NCBI GenBank assembly: GCA_900547825.1
Contig: URII01000015.1
Span: forward strand, 1-41,493
DNA length: 41,493 nt
Direction of reading: 5' to 3'
Origin: an uncultured Porphyromonadaceae bacterium
GTDB taxonomy: Bacteria > Bacteroidota > Bacteroidia > Bacteroidales > Muribaculaceae
Shown: piece after piece, positions 33,674 through 41,493 of the stretch
Layout: every line of letters starts with the position of its first letter
Position numbering within the stretch: position 1 is the stretch's first letter
Notes under the pieces: model-generated
The model's input: only the letters and a program-made list of their open reading frames with translations
Database searches by the model: none
What the model was told of the DNA's origin: nothing
Program-made: the position numbers and the translations under genes

Positions 33674-35344
33674 ATGGCCGACGATAAGAAAGTTATATTC
33701 TCGATGGTAGGTGTGTCAAAAACCTATCCCCCGCAGAAACAGGTGTTGAAGAACATCTACCTGTCGTTTTTCTACGGAGCCAAGATTGGCATAATAGGTC
33801 TTAACGGCTCCGGTAAATCATCTTTGCTTAAAATCATAGCCGGCATAGACAAGAGCTATCAGGGCGAGGTGGTTTTCTCACCGGGCTATTCGGTGGGCTA
33901 CCTTGAGCAGGAGCCACAGCTCGATCCCGGAAAGACCGTGATAGAGGTGGTGCGTGAGGGGGTAAGCGAGATCATGGAGATGCTTGCCGAGTTCGACAAG
34001 GTGAACGAGGCGTTCGGCGATCCGGACGCTGATTTCGATGCCCTGCTGGCCCGTCAGGCCGAACTTCAGGACCGTCTTGACGCAGCCGACGCCTGGAATA
34101 TCGATTCGAAACTTGAACGGGCCATGGACGCCCTGCAATGTCCGCCCGACGATCAGCCTGTGTCGACACTCTCAGGTGGTGAGCGACGCCGTGTGGCTTT
34201 GTGCCGCCTGTTGCTGCAGCAGCCCGACGTGCTGCTGCTCGACGAGCCTACCAACCACCTCGACGCGGAATCAATCGACTGGCTCGAACAGCACCTCCAG
34301 CAATATCCCGGCACTGTGATAGCCATAACCCACGACCGCTATTTCCTTGACCATGTGGCCGGCTGGATCCTGGAGCTTGACCGTGGCGAGGGTATACCCT
34401 GGAAAGGCAACTATTCGTCGTGGCTCGACCAGAAGACCAAACGTATGGCCCAGGAGGAGAAGCAGGCGTCGAAACGCCGCAAGACACTTGAACGCGAACT
34501 GGAGTGGGTGCGTATGGCGCCCAAGGCGCGTCAGGCCAAGGGCAAAGCCCGCCTCTCGTCGTATGACCGGTTGCTCAACGAGGACCAGAAAGCGCGTGAG
34601 GAACGTCTTGAGATATTCATTCCCAACGGGCCGCGTCTCGGCAACAAGGTGATAGAAGCCACCGGACTGAGCAAGGCATTCGGGAAAAAACAGCTGTTTG
34701 ACAATCTCGACTTCACACTGCCGCCTAACGGCATTGTGGGTGTGATAGGCCCCAACGGAGCCGGCAAGACCACTCTTTTCAAACTGATAATGGGCATGGA
34801 GAAGCCTGACGCCGGCACATTTGATGTGGGCGAGACGGTGAAGATAGCCTATGTGGACCAGACACACCATGACCTGCTGCCTGAAAAAAGCGTGTATGAG
34901 GTCATATCGCAGGGTGTGGAGAGTTTCCGCATGGGGGGCCGCGATGTCAATGCCCGCGCCTATCTGTCGAAGTTCAACTTCGCAGGTGCCGACCAGGAAA
35001 AGAAAATAGGGGTGCTCTCCGGCGGCGAGCGCAACCGTCTCCACTTGGCCATGGCGCTCAAGGAAGAGGGGAATGTGCTGCTGCTCGACGAGCCTACCAA
35101 CGATATCGACGTGAACACTCTGCGTGCCCTTGAGGAGGGCCTTGAGGATTTCGCGGGATGCGCTGTGGTGGTGAGCCACGACCGATGGTTCCTCGACCGT
35201 ATATGCACACATATCCTTTCGTTCGAAGGGGATGGCAAAGTGGTGTTCTATCAGGGAACATACAGTGATTTCGAGGATTGGAAACGGGCTCAGAACGGCG
35301 GCAAGGAGCCTCCACGGCGCCGTTACCGTAAACTTATGGAATAA
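33674..35344 (+). CDS. ettA: ABC-F protein EttA, energy-dependent translational throttle
   Basis: This 556-residue soluble ABC-F ATPase binds the ribosomal E site and tunes the first elongation steps to the ATP level. It has two nucleotide-binding domains: Walker A GLNGSGKSS (42-50) with signature LSGGERRRVALC and Walker B LLLDEPTNHLD, then GPNGAGKTT with LSGGERNRLHLA and LLLDEPTNDID. Between them is the charged linker and EttA-type arm region (LERELEWVRMAPKARQAKGK). The start MADDKKVIFSMVGVSK is typical of EttA. It is not a subunit of the ABC-2 exporter at 13711. Confidence 0.95.
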   Translation: MADDKKVIFSMVGVSKTYPPQKQVLKNIYLSFFYGAKIGIIGLNGSGKSSLLKIIAGIDKSYQGEVVFSPGYSVGYLEQEPQLDPGKTVIEVVREGVSEIMEMLAEFDKVNEAFGDPDADFDALLARQAELQDRLDAADAWNIDSKLERAMDALQCPPDDQPVSTLSGGERRRVALCRLLLQQPDVLLLDEPTNHLDAESIDWLEQHLQQYPGTVIAITHDRYFLDHVAGWILELDRGEGIPWKGNYSSWLDQKTKRMAQEEKQASKRRKTLERELEWVRMAPKARQAKGKARLSSYDRLLNEDQKAREERLEIFIPNGPRLGNKVIEATGLSKAFGKKQLFDNLDFTLPPNGIVGVIGPNGAGKTTLFKLIMGMEKPDAGTFDVGETVKIAYVDQTHHDLLPEKSVYEVISQGVESFRMGGRDVNARAYLSKFNFAGADQEKKIGVLSGGERNRLHLAMALKEEGNVLLLDEPTNDIDVNTLRALEEGLEDFAGCAVVVSHDRWFLDRICTHILSFEGDGKVVFYQGTYSDFEDWKRAQNGGKEPPRRRYRKLME

Positions 35345-35371
35345 GAGTTTACTTTTAAGAGAAACTTACAG

Positions 35372-36484
35372 ATGAAAGAAAAAAAACGTCCGGTAATAGG
35401 CATTACACATGGCGATATCAACGGCGTGGGCTATGAGGTGATACTCCGCGCGCTGTCGGATCCCGCCATGCTTGACCTGTGCATACCGGTGATATACGGC
35501 TCGGCCAAGATAGCCGCGCTATACCGCAAGACACTCGGCATTGCCGGCCCGCAGCTCAACTCTGTGGAGAACGCTTCGGCCGCCGTTGCGGGCCATGTCA
35601 ACATAATAAACGTTGTGGCCGACGACACAAAAGTGGATATAGGACAGTCGACTTCCACCGCAGGCGAAGCAGCCTTCGCCGCGCTTGAATGTGCCGTGGC
35701 CGATCTGCGGTCCGGTGTGATCGACACTCTGGTGACGGCCCCGATCAACAAGCACAACATACAGAGCGACACTTTTACCTTTCCGGGACATACGGAATAT
35801 CTCGAGGCGTCGCTCGGCGACGGTGAGGACAAAGCCCTCATGATCATGGTGAATGACTTTATGCGCGTGGCGCTTGTGACCACCCATCTGCCTTTAGGGA
35901 AAGTGGCCGAAGCCCTCACGGCGGAGGCTATAACTGAGAAGCTGCGGATATTCAGCGACTCGCTGGTGCGTGATTTCTCGCTTACGAATCCGCGCATAGC
36001 CGTGCTCGCGCTCAATCCCCATGCCGGAGACGGGGGTGTGACCGGAACCGAAGAATCAGAGATCATATCCCCGGCTATAGAGGAGGCGCGGAAAATGCGG
36101 ATAAACTGTTTCGGCCCTTATGCGGCCGACGGTTTCTTCGGCAGCGGCGCTTACCGCAAGTTCGACGGCATACTTGCCATGACGCATGACCAGGGGCTTA
36201 TCCCGTTCAAGGCCCTTGATCCGGACGGAGGAGTTAATTTCACGGCCGGACTCCAGTATGTTCGCACATCGCCCGACCACGGCACAGCCTACGACATTGC
36301 CGGCAAGGGGGTGGCCGAGGAGGCTTCGATGAGGCATGCCATATTCCAGTCGATTGACATACTGCGCTCGCGTGCCCGTCACGCCGACATGACCGCCCGC
36401 CCCTTACGCAAGCAGTATTTTGAAAAGAACACAAAGGACAATGTGGTGCTCGACCTCACCAAGGACGAGGATCCGCATAGCTGA
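35372..36484 (+). CDS. pdxA: 4-hydroxythreonine-4-phosphate dehydrogenase
   Basis: PdxA oxidises 4-phosphohydroxy-L-threonine in the DXP-dependent route to pyridoxal phosphate. The 370 residues show ITHGDINGVGYEVI at the N-terminus, TAPINKHNIQ, the metal and substrate motif FPGHTEYLEASLG, LNPHAGDGG and AMTHDQGLIPFK. It starts 27 bases after ettA. pdxJ, usually the next step, is not in the window. Confidence 0.95.
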   Translation: MKEKKRPVIGITHGDINGVGYEVILRALSDPAMLDLCIPVIYGSAKIAALYRKTLGIAGPQLNSVENASAAVAGHVNIINVVADDTKVDIGQSTSTAGEAAFAALECAVADLRSGVIDTLVTAPINKHNIQSDTFTFPGHTEYLEASLGDGEDKALMIMVNDFMRVALVTTHLPLGKVAEALTAEAITEKLRIFSDSLVRDFSLTNPRIAVLALNPHAGDGGVTGTEESEIISPAIEEARKMRINCFGPYAADGFFGSGAYRKFDGILAMTHDQGLIPFKALDPDGGVNFTAGLQYVRTSPDHGTAYDIAGKGVAEEASMRHAIFQSIDILRSRARHADMTARPLRKQYFEKNTKDNVVLDLTKDEDPHS

Positions 36485-36493
36485 CATAAAGGT

Positions 36494-37195
36494 ATGAATT
36501 ACGCAATTATCGCAGCGGGCGAAGGCTCGCGTCTTGTGAGCGAGGGTGTGAAGCTGCCCAAGCCGCTTGTGGACCTTGACGGACGCCCCATGATACGCAG
36601 GCTCATAGACATGTTCCTTGACAACCGGGCTGAATCCATAAGCGTGATAGTCAACGAACAGATGACCGAAGTGGCTGATTACATACGGTCGCTGACGTTG
36701 CCTGTGCCCTTGAATTTAGTGGTGAAGTCAACACCCAGCTCGATGCACAGTTTCTATGAGGTGAGCCGTGTGCTCCCGCCGGGTAAATATGTGCTGACAA
36801 CGGTTGACACGGTGTTCCGTGACGAGGATTTCCGCCGCTATATAGACACATTCGAGGCTGACGGCGAGGCCGACGGCTGCATGGGCGTGACTTCGTTTAT
36901 CGATGACGAGAAGCCGCTTTACATAGACACTGACCGGGATATGTGGATCACGGCATTCCGCGACACTCCGTGGGAGGGTGTGGAATATATATCGGGCGGT
37001 ATCTACGGGCTTACGGCTCCGGCCATAGATGTGCTGCACCGGTGTGTGGAGCAGGGTGTGGCGCGTATGCGCAACTATCAGCGGGCGCTGGTGGATGCGG
37101 GCCTGAAACTGCGGGCTGTGCCGTTCAGCAAAATCGTGGATGTGGACCATGCCGGTGACATAGCCACGGCACGGGCATTCATAAATAACAAATAA
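36494..37195 (+). CDS. Sugar/inositol-phosphate nucleotidyltransferase of the inositol-lipid cluster
   Basis: This 233-residue GT-A fold nucleotidyltransferase has the signature IIAAGEGSRL (5-14) followed by LPKPLVDLDGRPM (21-33), then VLTTVDTVF as the metal-binding Asp region. In this setting it could activate inositol phosphate or a head-group precursor as the CDP or another NDP form. It starts nine bases after pdxA and is followed by an ATP-grasp gene, a CDP-alcohol phosphatidyltransferase, a HAD hydrolase and inositol-phosphate synthase. The nucleotidyltransferase fold is firm; the substrate is inferred from context. Confidence 0.85.
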   Translation: MNYAIIAAGEGSRLVSEGVKLPKPLVDLDGRPMIRRLIDMFLDNRAESISVIVNEQMTEVADYIRSLTLPVPLNLVVKSTPSSMHSFYEVSRVLPPGKYVLTTVDTVFRDEDFRRYIDTFEADGEADGCMGVTSFIDDEKPLYIDTDRDMWITAFRDTPWEGVEYISGGIYGLTAPAIDVLHRCVEQGVARMRNYQRALVDAGLKLRAVPFSKIVDVDHAGDIATARAFINNK

Positions 37196-37220
37196 TCCAA
37201 TCAACTATACACTCACAGAT

Positions 37221-38081
37221 ATGCCGGAAGTAAAGATAGCGGGCATAATGCGTGCCGGAGCCTATTCACCCAACCATATAGGCAACGACGCCGCGATATT
37301 CAATGCCGTTGTGGAGCAGCTCCGCAAGCGTGGCTTTGAGGTTACGGTTTACAGCGAGGAATCATTCAATGCCAATGTGCCGGCTGAGCCGGTGATAATC
37401 AACATGTGCCGCGAGCAGCGTTCGATAAAACTGCTCAAGGAGCTTGAGGATGCGGGACGCATAGTGATCAACTCAGGCTACGGGATAGAGAACTGCACCC
37501 GTGAGCGTATGACCCGCATACTCGTCGGGTCCGGTATACCTTATCCGGAGAGCATAATAGTGGATACGAACGAGGCGGTGAAGCCGGCGCTTATCAAGGC
37601 CGGCATGGACCGCTGCTGGATAAAGCGCGGTGATTTCCATGCCATGCACAAGGAGGATGTGAGTTTCGTGCGCCATCCCGAAGAGGCGCAGGAGGTGCTT
37701 CAGGAATATTTTCTGCGCGGCATAACACGTGCGGTTATCAACCGCCATCTGCCGGGCGACCTGATAAAGTTTTACGGGGTGCAGGGCACACCGTTTTTCT
37801 ATTGGTTCTATCCTTTCGACGAGGGGCACAGCAAATACGGGCATGAGGCCATCAACGGACATTCACGCGGACTGAAGTTTGAACTTTCGTATCTCAAGGA
37901 GATATGCGACAAAGCATCAAAGGTGCTTGACGTGAAAGTGTATGGCGGCGACTGCATAGTGTCGGACAGCGGGGAGATCTCGATAATAGATTTCAACGAC
38001 TGGCCAAGCTTCGCGCCATGCCGGCAGGAGGCCGCTGCACCGATAGCCAAATGTATAATGAACGTAATCAAAAAAGCATGA
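37221..38081 (+). CDS. ATP-grasp family protein of the inositol-lipid cluster
   Basis: This 286-residue protein has an ATP-grasp-like layout: an N-terminal Rossmann-like part (MPEVKIAGIMRAGAYSPNHI), a middle part with RCWIKRGDFHAMHKEDV (ATP-binding Lys region), and the metal-binding end GGDCIVSDSGEISIIDFNDW, where Asp and Asn of IIDFND would hold magnesium. ATP-grasp enzymes ligate a carboxylate or phosphorylate a substrate using ATP. A kinase role on inositol or ligation of a head group is possible. Its stop overlaps the start of the CDP-alcohol phosphatidyltransferase gene (ATGA), so they are probably coupled. Confidence 0.78.
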   Translation: MPEVKIAGIMRAGAYSPNHIGNDAAIFNAVVEQLRKRGFEVTVYSEESFNANVPAEPVIINMCREQRSIKLLKELEDAGRIVINSGYGIENCTRERMTRILVGSGIPYPESIIVDTNEAVKPALIKAGMDRCWIKRGDFHAMHKEDVSFVRHPEEAQEVLQEYFLRGITRAVINRHLPGDLIKFYGVQGTPFFYWFYPFDEGHSKYGHEAINGHSRGLKFELSYLKEICDKASKVLDVKVYGGDCIVSDSGEISIIDFNDWPSFAPCRQEAAAPIAKCIMNVIKKA

Positions 38082-39043
38082 TGGGACGTTTCGACCGGTA
38101 CCGCGACGAATATCGCGCGTCGCTGAAGTCAATGGACACGGAGGAGCATATCGATCTTGCCTTCTACCGTCCGCTTGGATTCGCATGGGCCTGTGCGGCC
38201 CGGGAGCTCGGCATAACCCCGAATGCCATAACCATAGCCTCGATATTTCTCGGAATAGGCGCGGGAGTGGCGTTTTATTTCAATAACCTCGCCATAAACA
38301 TAGTGGGCATGATACTGCTTGTGTGGGCCAATTCGTTTGACAGCGCCGACGGCCAGCTGGCCCGCATGACTCGGCAATACTCGCGCATAGGGCGTATACT
38401 CGACGGTGTGAGCGGCGACCTGTGGTTTGCCGCCATATATGTGGCAATATGCTTGCGCGAAGTACACACAAGCCTGTTTTTCGAGGAGTACCATTGGGTG
38501 ATATGGGTTCTTGCTGTAGGGGCCGGCTTATGCCACGCCACCCAGGCGGCGTTGGCCGACTATTACCGCCAGTTCCATCTTTATTTCCTGAAAGGGGCGG
38601 AAGGCAGCGAGTTAGATACAGGCAGCGAGCTTAAACAGAAGCTCGGGGAATTGTCGTGGAGCCGTGATTTCTTCAAAAAGCTCACACTCACGTTTTACAC
38701 AAACTACACGCTCGGGCAGGAACGCCGCACGGCGTCGATGCAGGAGTTGCGCGGCGAACTGGCTTTGCGTTACCCCGACGGGCGAATTCCCCGTCAGTTC
38801 CGCGAGGTGTTCCGCGACATGTCGCTGCCGCTGATGAAGTATACCAACATACTTTCGTTCAACTGGCGGTGCATCACTCTGTTCGTGGCTCTGTTCGCCG
38901 GCATTCCATGGCTTTATTTCGTGGCCGAGCTTACGGTGTTCAATCTTATCATGATGTGGATGAACTACAGGCATGAGCGTATATGCACGGAGCTTACCGA
39001 CCAGTTGCGTGCCGGGCTTTATCCTGCCGAGCCGCCGCTATAA
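38078..39043 (+). CDS. CDP-alcohol phosphatidyltransferase, probable phosphatidylinositol-phosphate synthase
   Basis: This 321-residue integral membrane enzyme belongs to the CDP-alcohol phosphotransferase family. The motif DSADGQLARMTRQYSRIGRI then LDGVSGD (88-114) supplies the metal-binding Asp88, Asp91, Asp109 and Asp114. The last spacing is DxxxxD, one residue more than the textbook DxxxD. About six hydrophobic helices are seen. With inositol-phosphate synthase downstream, it probably joins CDP-diacylglycerol and inositol phosphate. ATG 38078 overlaps the previous stop; ATG 38081 is an alternative start. Confidence 0.88.
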   Translation: MMGRFDRYRDEYRASLKSMDTEEHIDLAFYRPLGFAWACAARELGITPNAITIASIFLGIGAGVAFYFNNLAINIVGMILLVWANSFDSADGQLARMTRQYSRIGRILDGVSGDLWFAAIYVAICLREVHTSLFFEEYHWVIWVLAVGAGLCHATQAALADYYRQFHLYFLKGAEGSELDTGSELKQKLGELSWSRDFFKKLTLTFYTNYTLGQERRTASMQELRGELALRYPDGRIPRQFREVFRDMSLPLMKYTNILSFNWRCITLFVALFAGIPWLYFVAELTVFNLIMMWMNYRHERICTELTDQLRAGLYPAEPPL

Positions 39044-39056
39044 AAATTCTCTGATT

Positions 39057-39761
39057 ATGATAAAAGGAATAATATTCGATTACGGGGGCACGATAGACTC
39101 GCGTGGCGACCATTGGAGCGAAGTGATATGGCGCGGCTACCGTGCCGCAGGTGTGGACGTGAGCAAAGAGGCGTTCCGTGACGCTTATGTCAAGGTGGAG
39201 CGTGAACTTGCCGTGACACGGCATATACTTCCGCACCACACATTCCGCGACCTGATGGATATAAAAATGCGCCTTGAACTCGAAGCCCTTGCCGCAGAGG
39301 GTCTTGTCAGCCATGATGAGGCCGCGCGGAAAGCTCCGGACGTGGCGCGGTACTGCTATGAGGCAGCGCGTGAGTGCGTGGAGGAGGCACGGCCTGTACT
39401 GGAAGCCCTTGCTGCGCGTTATCCGATGGTATTAGTGTCGAACTTCTACGGCAATGTGGAGGCGGTGCTTGAGGATTTTGACCTGCGGCGCTATTTCAAG
39501 GCCGTGGTGGAGAGTGCCGTGGTGGGTGTGCGCAAACCTGACCCCGCAATATTCGCCCTCGGAGTGGACGCCCTCGGCTTCAAGCCCGAAGAGGTGCTTG
39601 TGGTGGGTGACAGTTTCCGCAAGGACATAGAGCCGGCCATGAAACTCGGCTGCCGTGTGGCATGGATCAAAGGCAAAGGATGGACTGCCGAAGAGGATGC
39701 TGTTGAGCATCCGTCGGTGATAGGAAGTCTTGCCGAAGTGATTGATGTGGCGTTAAATTAA
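39057..39761 (+). CDS. HAD-superfamily hydrolase, candidate inositol-lipid phosphatase
   Basis: This 234-residue HAD enzyme shows motif I FDYGGTIDS (the usual second Asp is Gly), motif II VLVSNFYGN, motif III Lys in GVRKPDPAIF, and motif IV VVGDSFRKDIEPA. The helical cap lies between about residues 18 and 105. It starts 13 bases after the phosphatidyltransferase gene. A role in removing phosphate from phosphatidylinositol phosphate or from inositol phosphate is inferred from position only. The ATG at 39057 is chosen; the frame upstream overlaps the preceding gene. Confidence 0.85.
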   Translation: MIKGIIFDYGGTIDSRGDHWSEVIWRGYRAAGVDVSKEAFRDAYVKVERELAVTRHILPHHTFRDLMDIKMRLELEALAAEGLVSHDEAARKAPDVARYCYEAARECVEEARPVLEALAARYPMVLVSNFYGNVEAVLEDFDLRRYFKAVVESAVVGVRKPDPAIFALGVDALGFKPEEVLVVGDSFRKDIEPAMKLGCRVAWIKGKGWTAEEDAVEHPSVIGSLAEVIDVALN

Positions 39762-39866
39762 ATTAACAATATAATTCTGCATCCATTATTGAATTTGTCT
39801 TTATTCACAATAAACTCGCATATTTTTCCAATATTAGCCAAATTTAGCAAATTTTTAATCGCAACA

Positions 39867-39899
39867 TTTTCGCGGTAAAGGAAAATAACCTTACCTTTA
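39867..39899 (+). promoter_or_regulatory. Candidate promoter of the inositol-phosphate synthase gene
   Basis: TTTT (39867-39870) and TACCTTTA (39892-39899) lie 21 bases apart, near the Bacteroidota -33/-7 pattern TTTG and TAnnTTTG. The 191-base AT-rich gap after the HAD gene otherwise shows no gene. Transcription would start near 39906, about 47 nt before the ATG. Confidence 0.45.
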
Positions 39900-39952
39900 C
39901 ACGCTCAATTAAGCAAATTAAGAATAATAAACCATAAAGTAGAAAGGTAACT

Positions 39953-41002
39953 ATGTCAAAATCAAACGTTAAACCCGCCGACGGCAAGCTCGGTGTGCTT
40001 GTTGTAGGCCTCGGGGCTGTAACATCTACCTTCATGACCGGCGTGCTTATGGCCCGCAAAGGCCTTGCAAAGCCTGTCGGCTCTATGACTCAATACGACA
40101 AAATCCGCGTTGGTAAAGGTGCCGACAAAAAATATCTCAAATATGATGAAATCGTTCCTATTGCAAAACTGGACGATATCGTGTTCGGCGCATGGGATGT
40201 ATATCCCGCAAACGCATACGAGAGCGCGCTCAACGCCGAGGTGCTCAAGGAGAAGGATATCGAGCCTGTAAAGGACGAGCTGATGAAGATCGTTCCGATG
40301 AAGGCCGCTTTCGACCACAATTATGCAAAGCGTCTTGACGGCGACAATGTGAAGCAGGTAAAGGACCGCTGGGACATGACCGAGCAGATCCGCGAGGATA
40401 TCCGCCGTTTCAAGGCCGAGACCGGTGTGAACCGTGTGGTTGTGCTCTGGGCCGCATCGACCGAGGTCTATGTGCCTGTTGACGAAAACGTGCATGGCAC
40501 GCTCGCCGCTCTGGAGGCTGCCATGAAGGCCGACGACAAGGATCATATCGCACCCTCGATGTGCTACGCCTATGCAGCTCTTTCGGAAGGCGCACCCTTC
40601 ATTATGGGCGCACCCAACACCACAGTGGACATACCCGCTATGTGGGAGCTCAGCGAAAAGACAGGCATGCCCATCGCAGGCAAGGACTTCAAGACCGGCC
40701 AAACATTGGTGAAGTCAGGTTTCGCCCCCATTATCGGCACCCGTTGTCTCGGACTTTCAGGATGGTTCTCAACCAACATCCTCGGCAACCGCGACGGCCT
40801 TGTGCTTGACGAACCCGCCAACTTCCGCACCAAAGAGGTGTCAAAACTCTCTACACTGGAGTCGATCCTTGTGCCGGAAGAGCAGCCTGACCCATACCAT
40901 CGAACCAGTCACGGATCGTATCGCTGGGCAGATAAACCTTCTCCACTTCTTTGCCTGCTTTGGCATTCTGAATCAGCGGGACAAACCAGCGAATCGCCAT
41001 GA
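39953..41002 (+). CDS. Myo-inositol-1-phosphate synthase, truncated by a chimeric junction
   Basis: The enzyme turns glucose-6-phosphate into inositol-3-phosphate with NAD. The N-terminal part is clear: VLVVGLGAVTSTFMTGVL (NAD site), VFGAWDVYP, RVVVLWAASTEVYV, FIMGAPNTTVDIPAMWE, GKDFKTGQT and GLSGWFSTNILGNRDG, ending at VPEEQPD. Family proteins go on for about 115 more residues. Here codon 313 (ends 40891) is followed by an unrelated 36-codon read-through to a stop at 41002. Native sequence ends near 40894. The product as written would lack the C-terminal catalytic part. Confidence 0.9.
   Translation: MSKSNVKPADGKLGVLVVGLGAVTSTFMTGVLMARKGLAKPVGSMTQYDKIRVGKGADKKYLKYDEIVPIAKLDDIVFGAWDVYPANAYESALNAEVLKEKDIEPVKDELMKIVPMKAAFDHNYAKRLDGDNVKQVKDRWDMTEQIREDIRRFKAETGVNRVVVLWAASTEVYVPVDENVHGTLAALEAAMKADDKDHIAPSMCYAYAALSEGAPFIMGAPNTTVDIPAMWELSEKTGMPIAGKDFKTGQTLVKSGFAPIIGTRCLGLSGWFSTNILGNRDGLVLDEPANFRTKEVSKLSTLESILVPEEQPDPYHRTSHGSYRWADKPSPLLCLLWHSESAGQTSESP
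40885..40900. other. Chimeric junction
   Basis: Within these bases the plus-strand inositol-phosphate synthase reading (VPEEQPD) stops making family sense, and the minus-strand transporter reading (DTIRDWFDGMG) begins. Both genes are broken at the same point, with no stop codon, repeat or insertion-sequence end between them. It is probably an assembly join rather than a real rearrangement. Confidence 0.8.
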
Positions 41003-41493
41003 TAATGAACATGAGAGAGAGGAATAGTGCGGTGCAGCAGTCAATGAATTGGCCCTTGAACATCAGCTCATAGAACATCACGCCGACCATAATGACCAGA
41101 GCAATAAGCGTGCAGATACGAACCGGTGTAAATTTGGTCGCCTTTCTCTCCTCATCGATGCGCAGATGAGAAAAGTCAATGTCGGCTGTGATCGAAAGGG
41201 ACGGATCTTTCTTGACCTTGGCGCCATAGCGCAGCGTGTAGAACGCAAGGAAGCCAACAGTTACAATAAGAACGATGATGCGGTAGCCGGCACCGGAGAG
41301 CGGCTGCAGGCCAACAATGTTGTGAGCCGTACCTGTGGTGAAAGGATTGGCATAACCGGAGGCGAAGCCAAAGCCCATGGACATTGCGCAAGTTGCCAGA
41401 GCGACAATAGGATCGTAGCCAAGGGAAACGCACAGCAGCAAGAAGATGGGAATAAACGCACCAATCTCCTCGTAAGAGAGCGTGCCTGTGCCG
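40890..41493 (-). CDS. Partial YfcC-like membrane transporter, open at both ends
   Basis: The minus strand is open from the window edge to the junction. The visible part has several hydrophobic helices: SYEEIGAFIPIFLLLCVSLG, ATCAMSMGFGFASGYANPFT, GYRIIVLIVTVGFLAFYTLR and FTPVRICTLIALVIMVGVMF. The GYANPFTTGTAHNI loop and the RYGAKVKKDPSLS segment fit the YfcC/basic amino-acid antiporter-like family. Upstream codons continue past 41493, and after the junction the frame runs through antisense of the synthase gene to a stop at 40851. Codon use (fewer GGC/GCC codons, more mixed third positions) differs from the neighbours. The origin looks like another bacterium. Confidence 0.65.

Noticed and set aside
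34271..35212. A 313-codon minus-strand open frame inside ettA
   Set aside because: ettA has all ABC motifs; the reverse frame shows no recognisable protein features and is caused by codon bias.
33674..35344. EttA as the missing ATPase of the ABC-2 exporter
   Set aside because: It is a soluble duplicated ABC-F protein with no membrane partner, 15 kb away and part of a translation-related run.

Overview
The window is a gene-dense piece of a Bacteroidales chromosome. The best guess for the family is Muribaculaceae or a close relative; this is inferred, no marker gene is present. The evidence is: Bacteroidota-type -7 promoter boxes (TAnnTTTG) upstream of several genes; a DUF4294 protein; extracellular proteins with the YYNLQG...GIxIRR tail or type-A type IX secretion (T9SS)-like C-terminal domains; BspA-type leucine-rich-repeat proteins; and an inositol-lipid gene cluster like that of gut Bacteroidota. 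No tRNA, rRNA, CRISPR array, transposase or integrase was found.

Layout. (1) 62-8159: secreted hydrolases and surface proteins: a C10 (streptopain-like) protease, a 915-residue secreted protein with two related domains, and a divergent pair of a GH13 amylase-like lipoprotein and a GH26 mannanase-like enzyme. (2) 8198-18625: ten genes on the plus strand: nadB, a DUF4294 protein, aroK, an alanine dehydrogenase/transhydrogenase-like protein, RNase HI, an S1/P1 nuclease, then an envelope exporter (TolC, HlyD and two ABC-2 permeases) with no ATPase gene. (3) 18683-24901, minus strand: a gingipain-like C25 protease followed by four BspA-like LRR proteins that form a tandemly duplicated two-gene unit. 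The last 258 bp of the two longer copies are identical. (4) 25150-25917: an unrecognised protein with faint resemblance to a degenerate terminase ATPase. (5) 26053-32509, minus strand: a housekeeping run pyrG-yidC-pgi-pyrH-frr. (6) 32637-39761, plus strand: ruvX-def-ettA-pdxA followed without a break by a nucleotidyltransferase, an ATP-grasp protein, a CDP-alcohol phosphatidyltransferase and a HAD hydrolase. With the myo-inositol-phosphate synthase at 39953 these form an inositol-lipid synthesis locus. (7) About 40890-41493: foreign-looking sequence on the minus strand encoding part of a YfcC-like transporter. It is joined in mid-gene to the truncated inositol-phosphate synthase and is probably an assembly chimera.

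The most notable features are the C25 protease/LRR locus, with its duplicated pair, its perfect 258-bp repeat and a 26-bp copy of the protease gene's end; a small family of heptamer-built hairpin repeats in the two convergent intergenic regions that flank that locus and its neighbour; the unrecognised 255-residue protein; and the inositol-lipid cluster cut by the chimeric junction. No intergenic stretch exceeds 300 bases. The longest (2402-2689, 24902-25149 and 39762-39952) are AT-rich and hold the promoter candidates listed.
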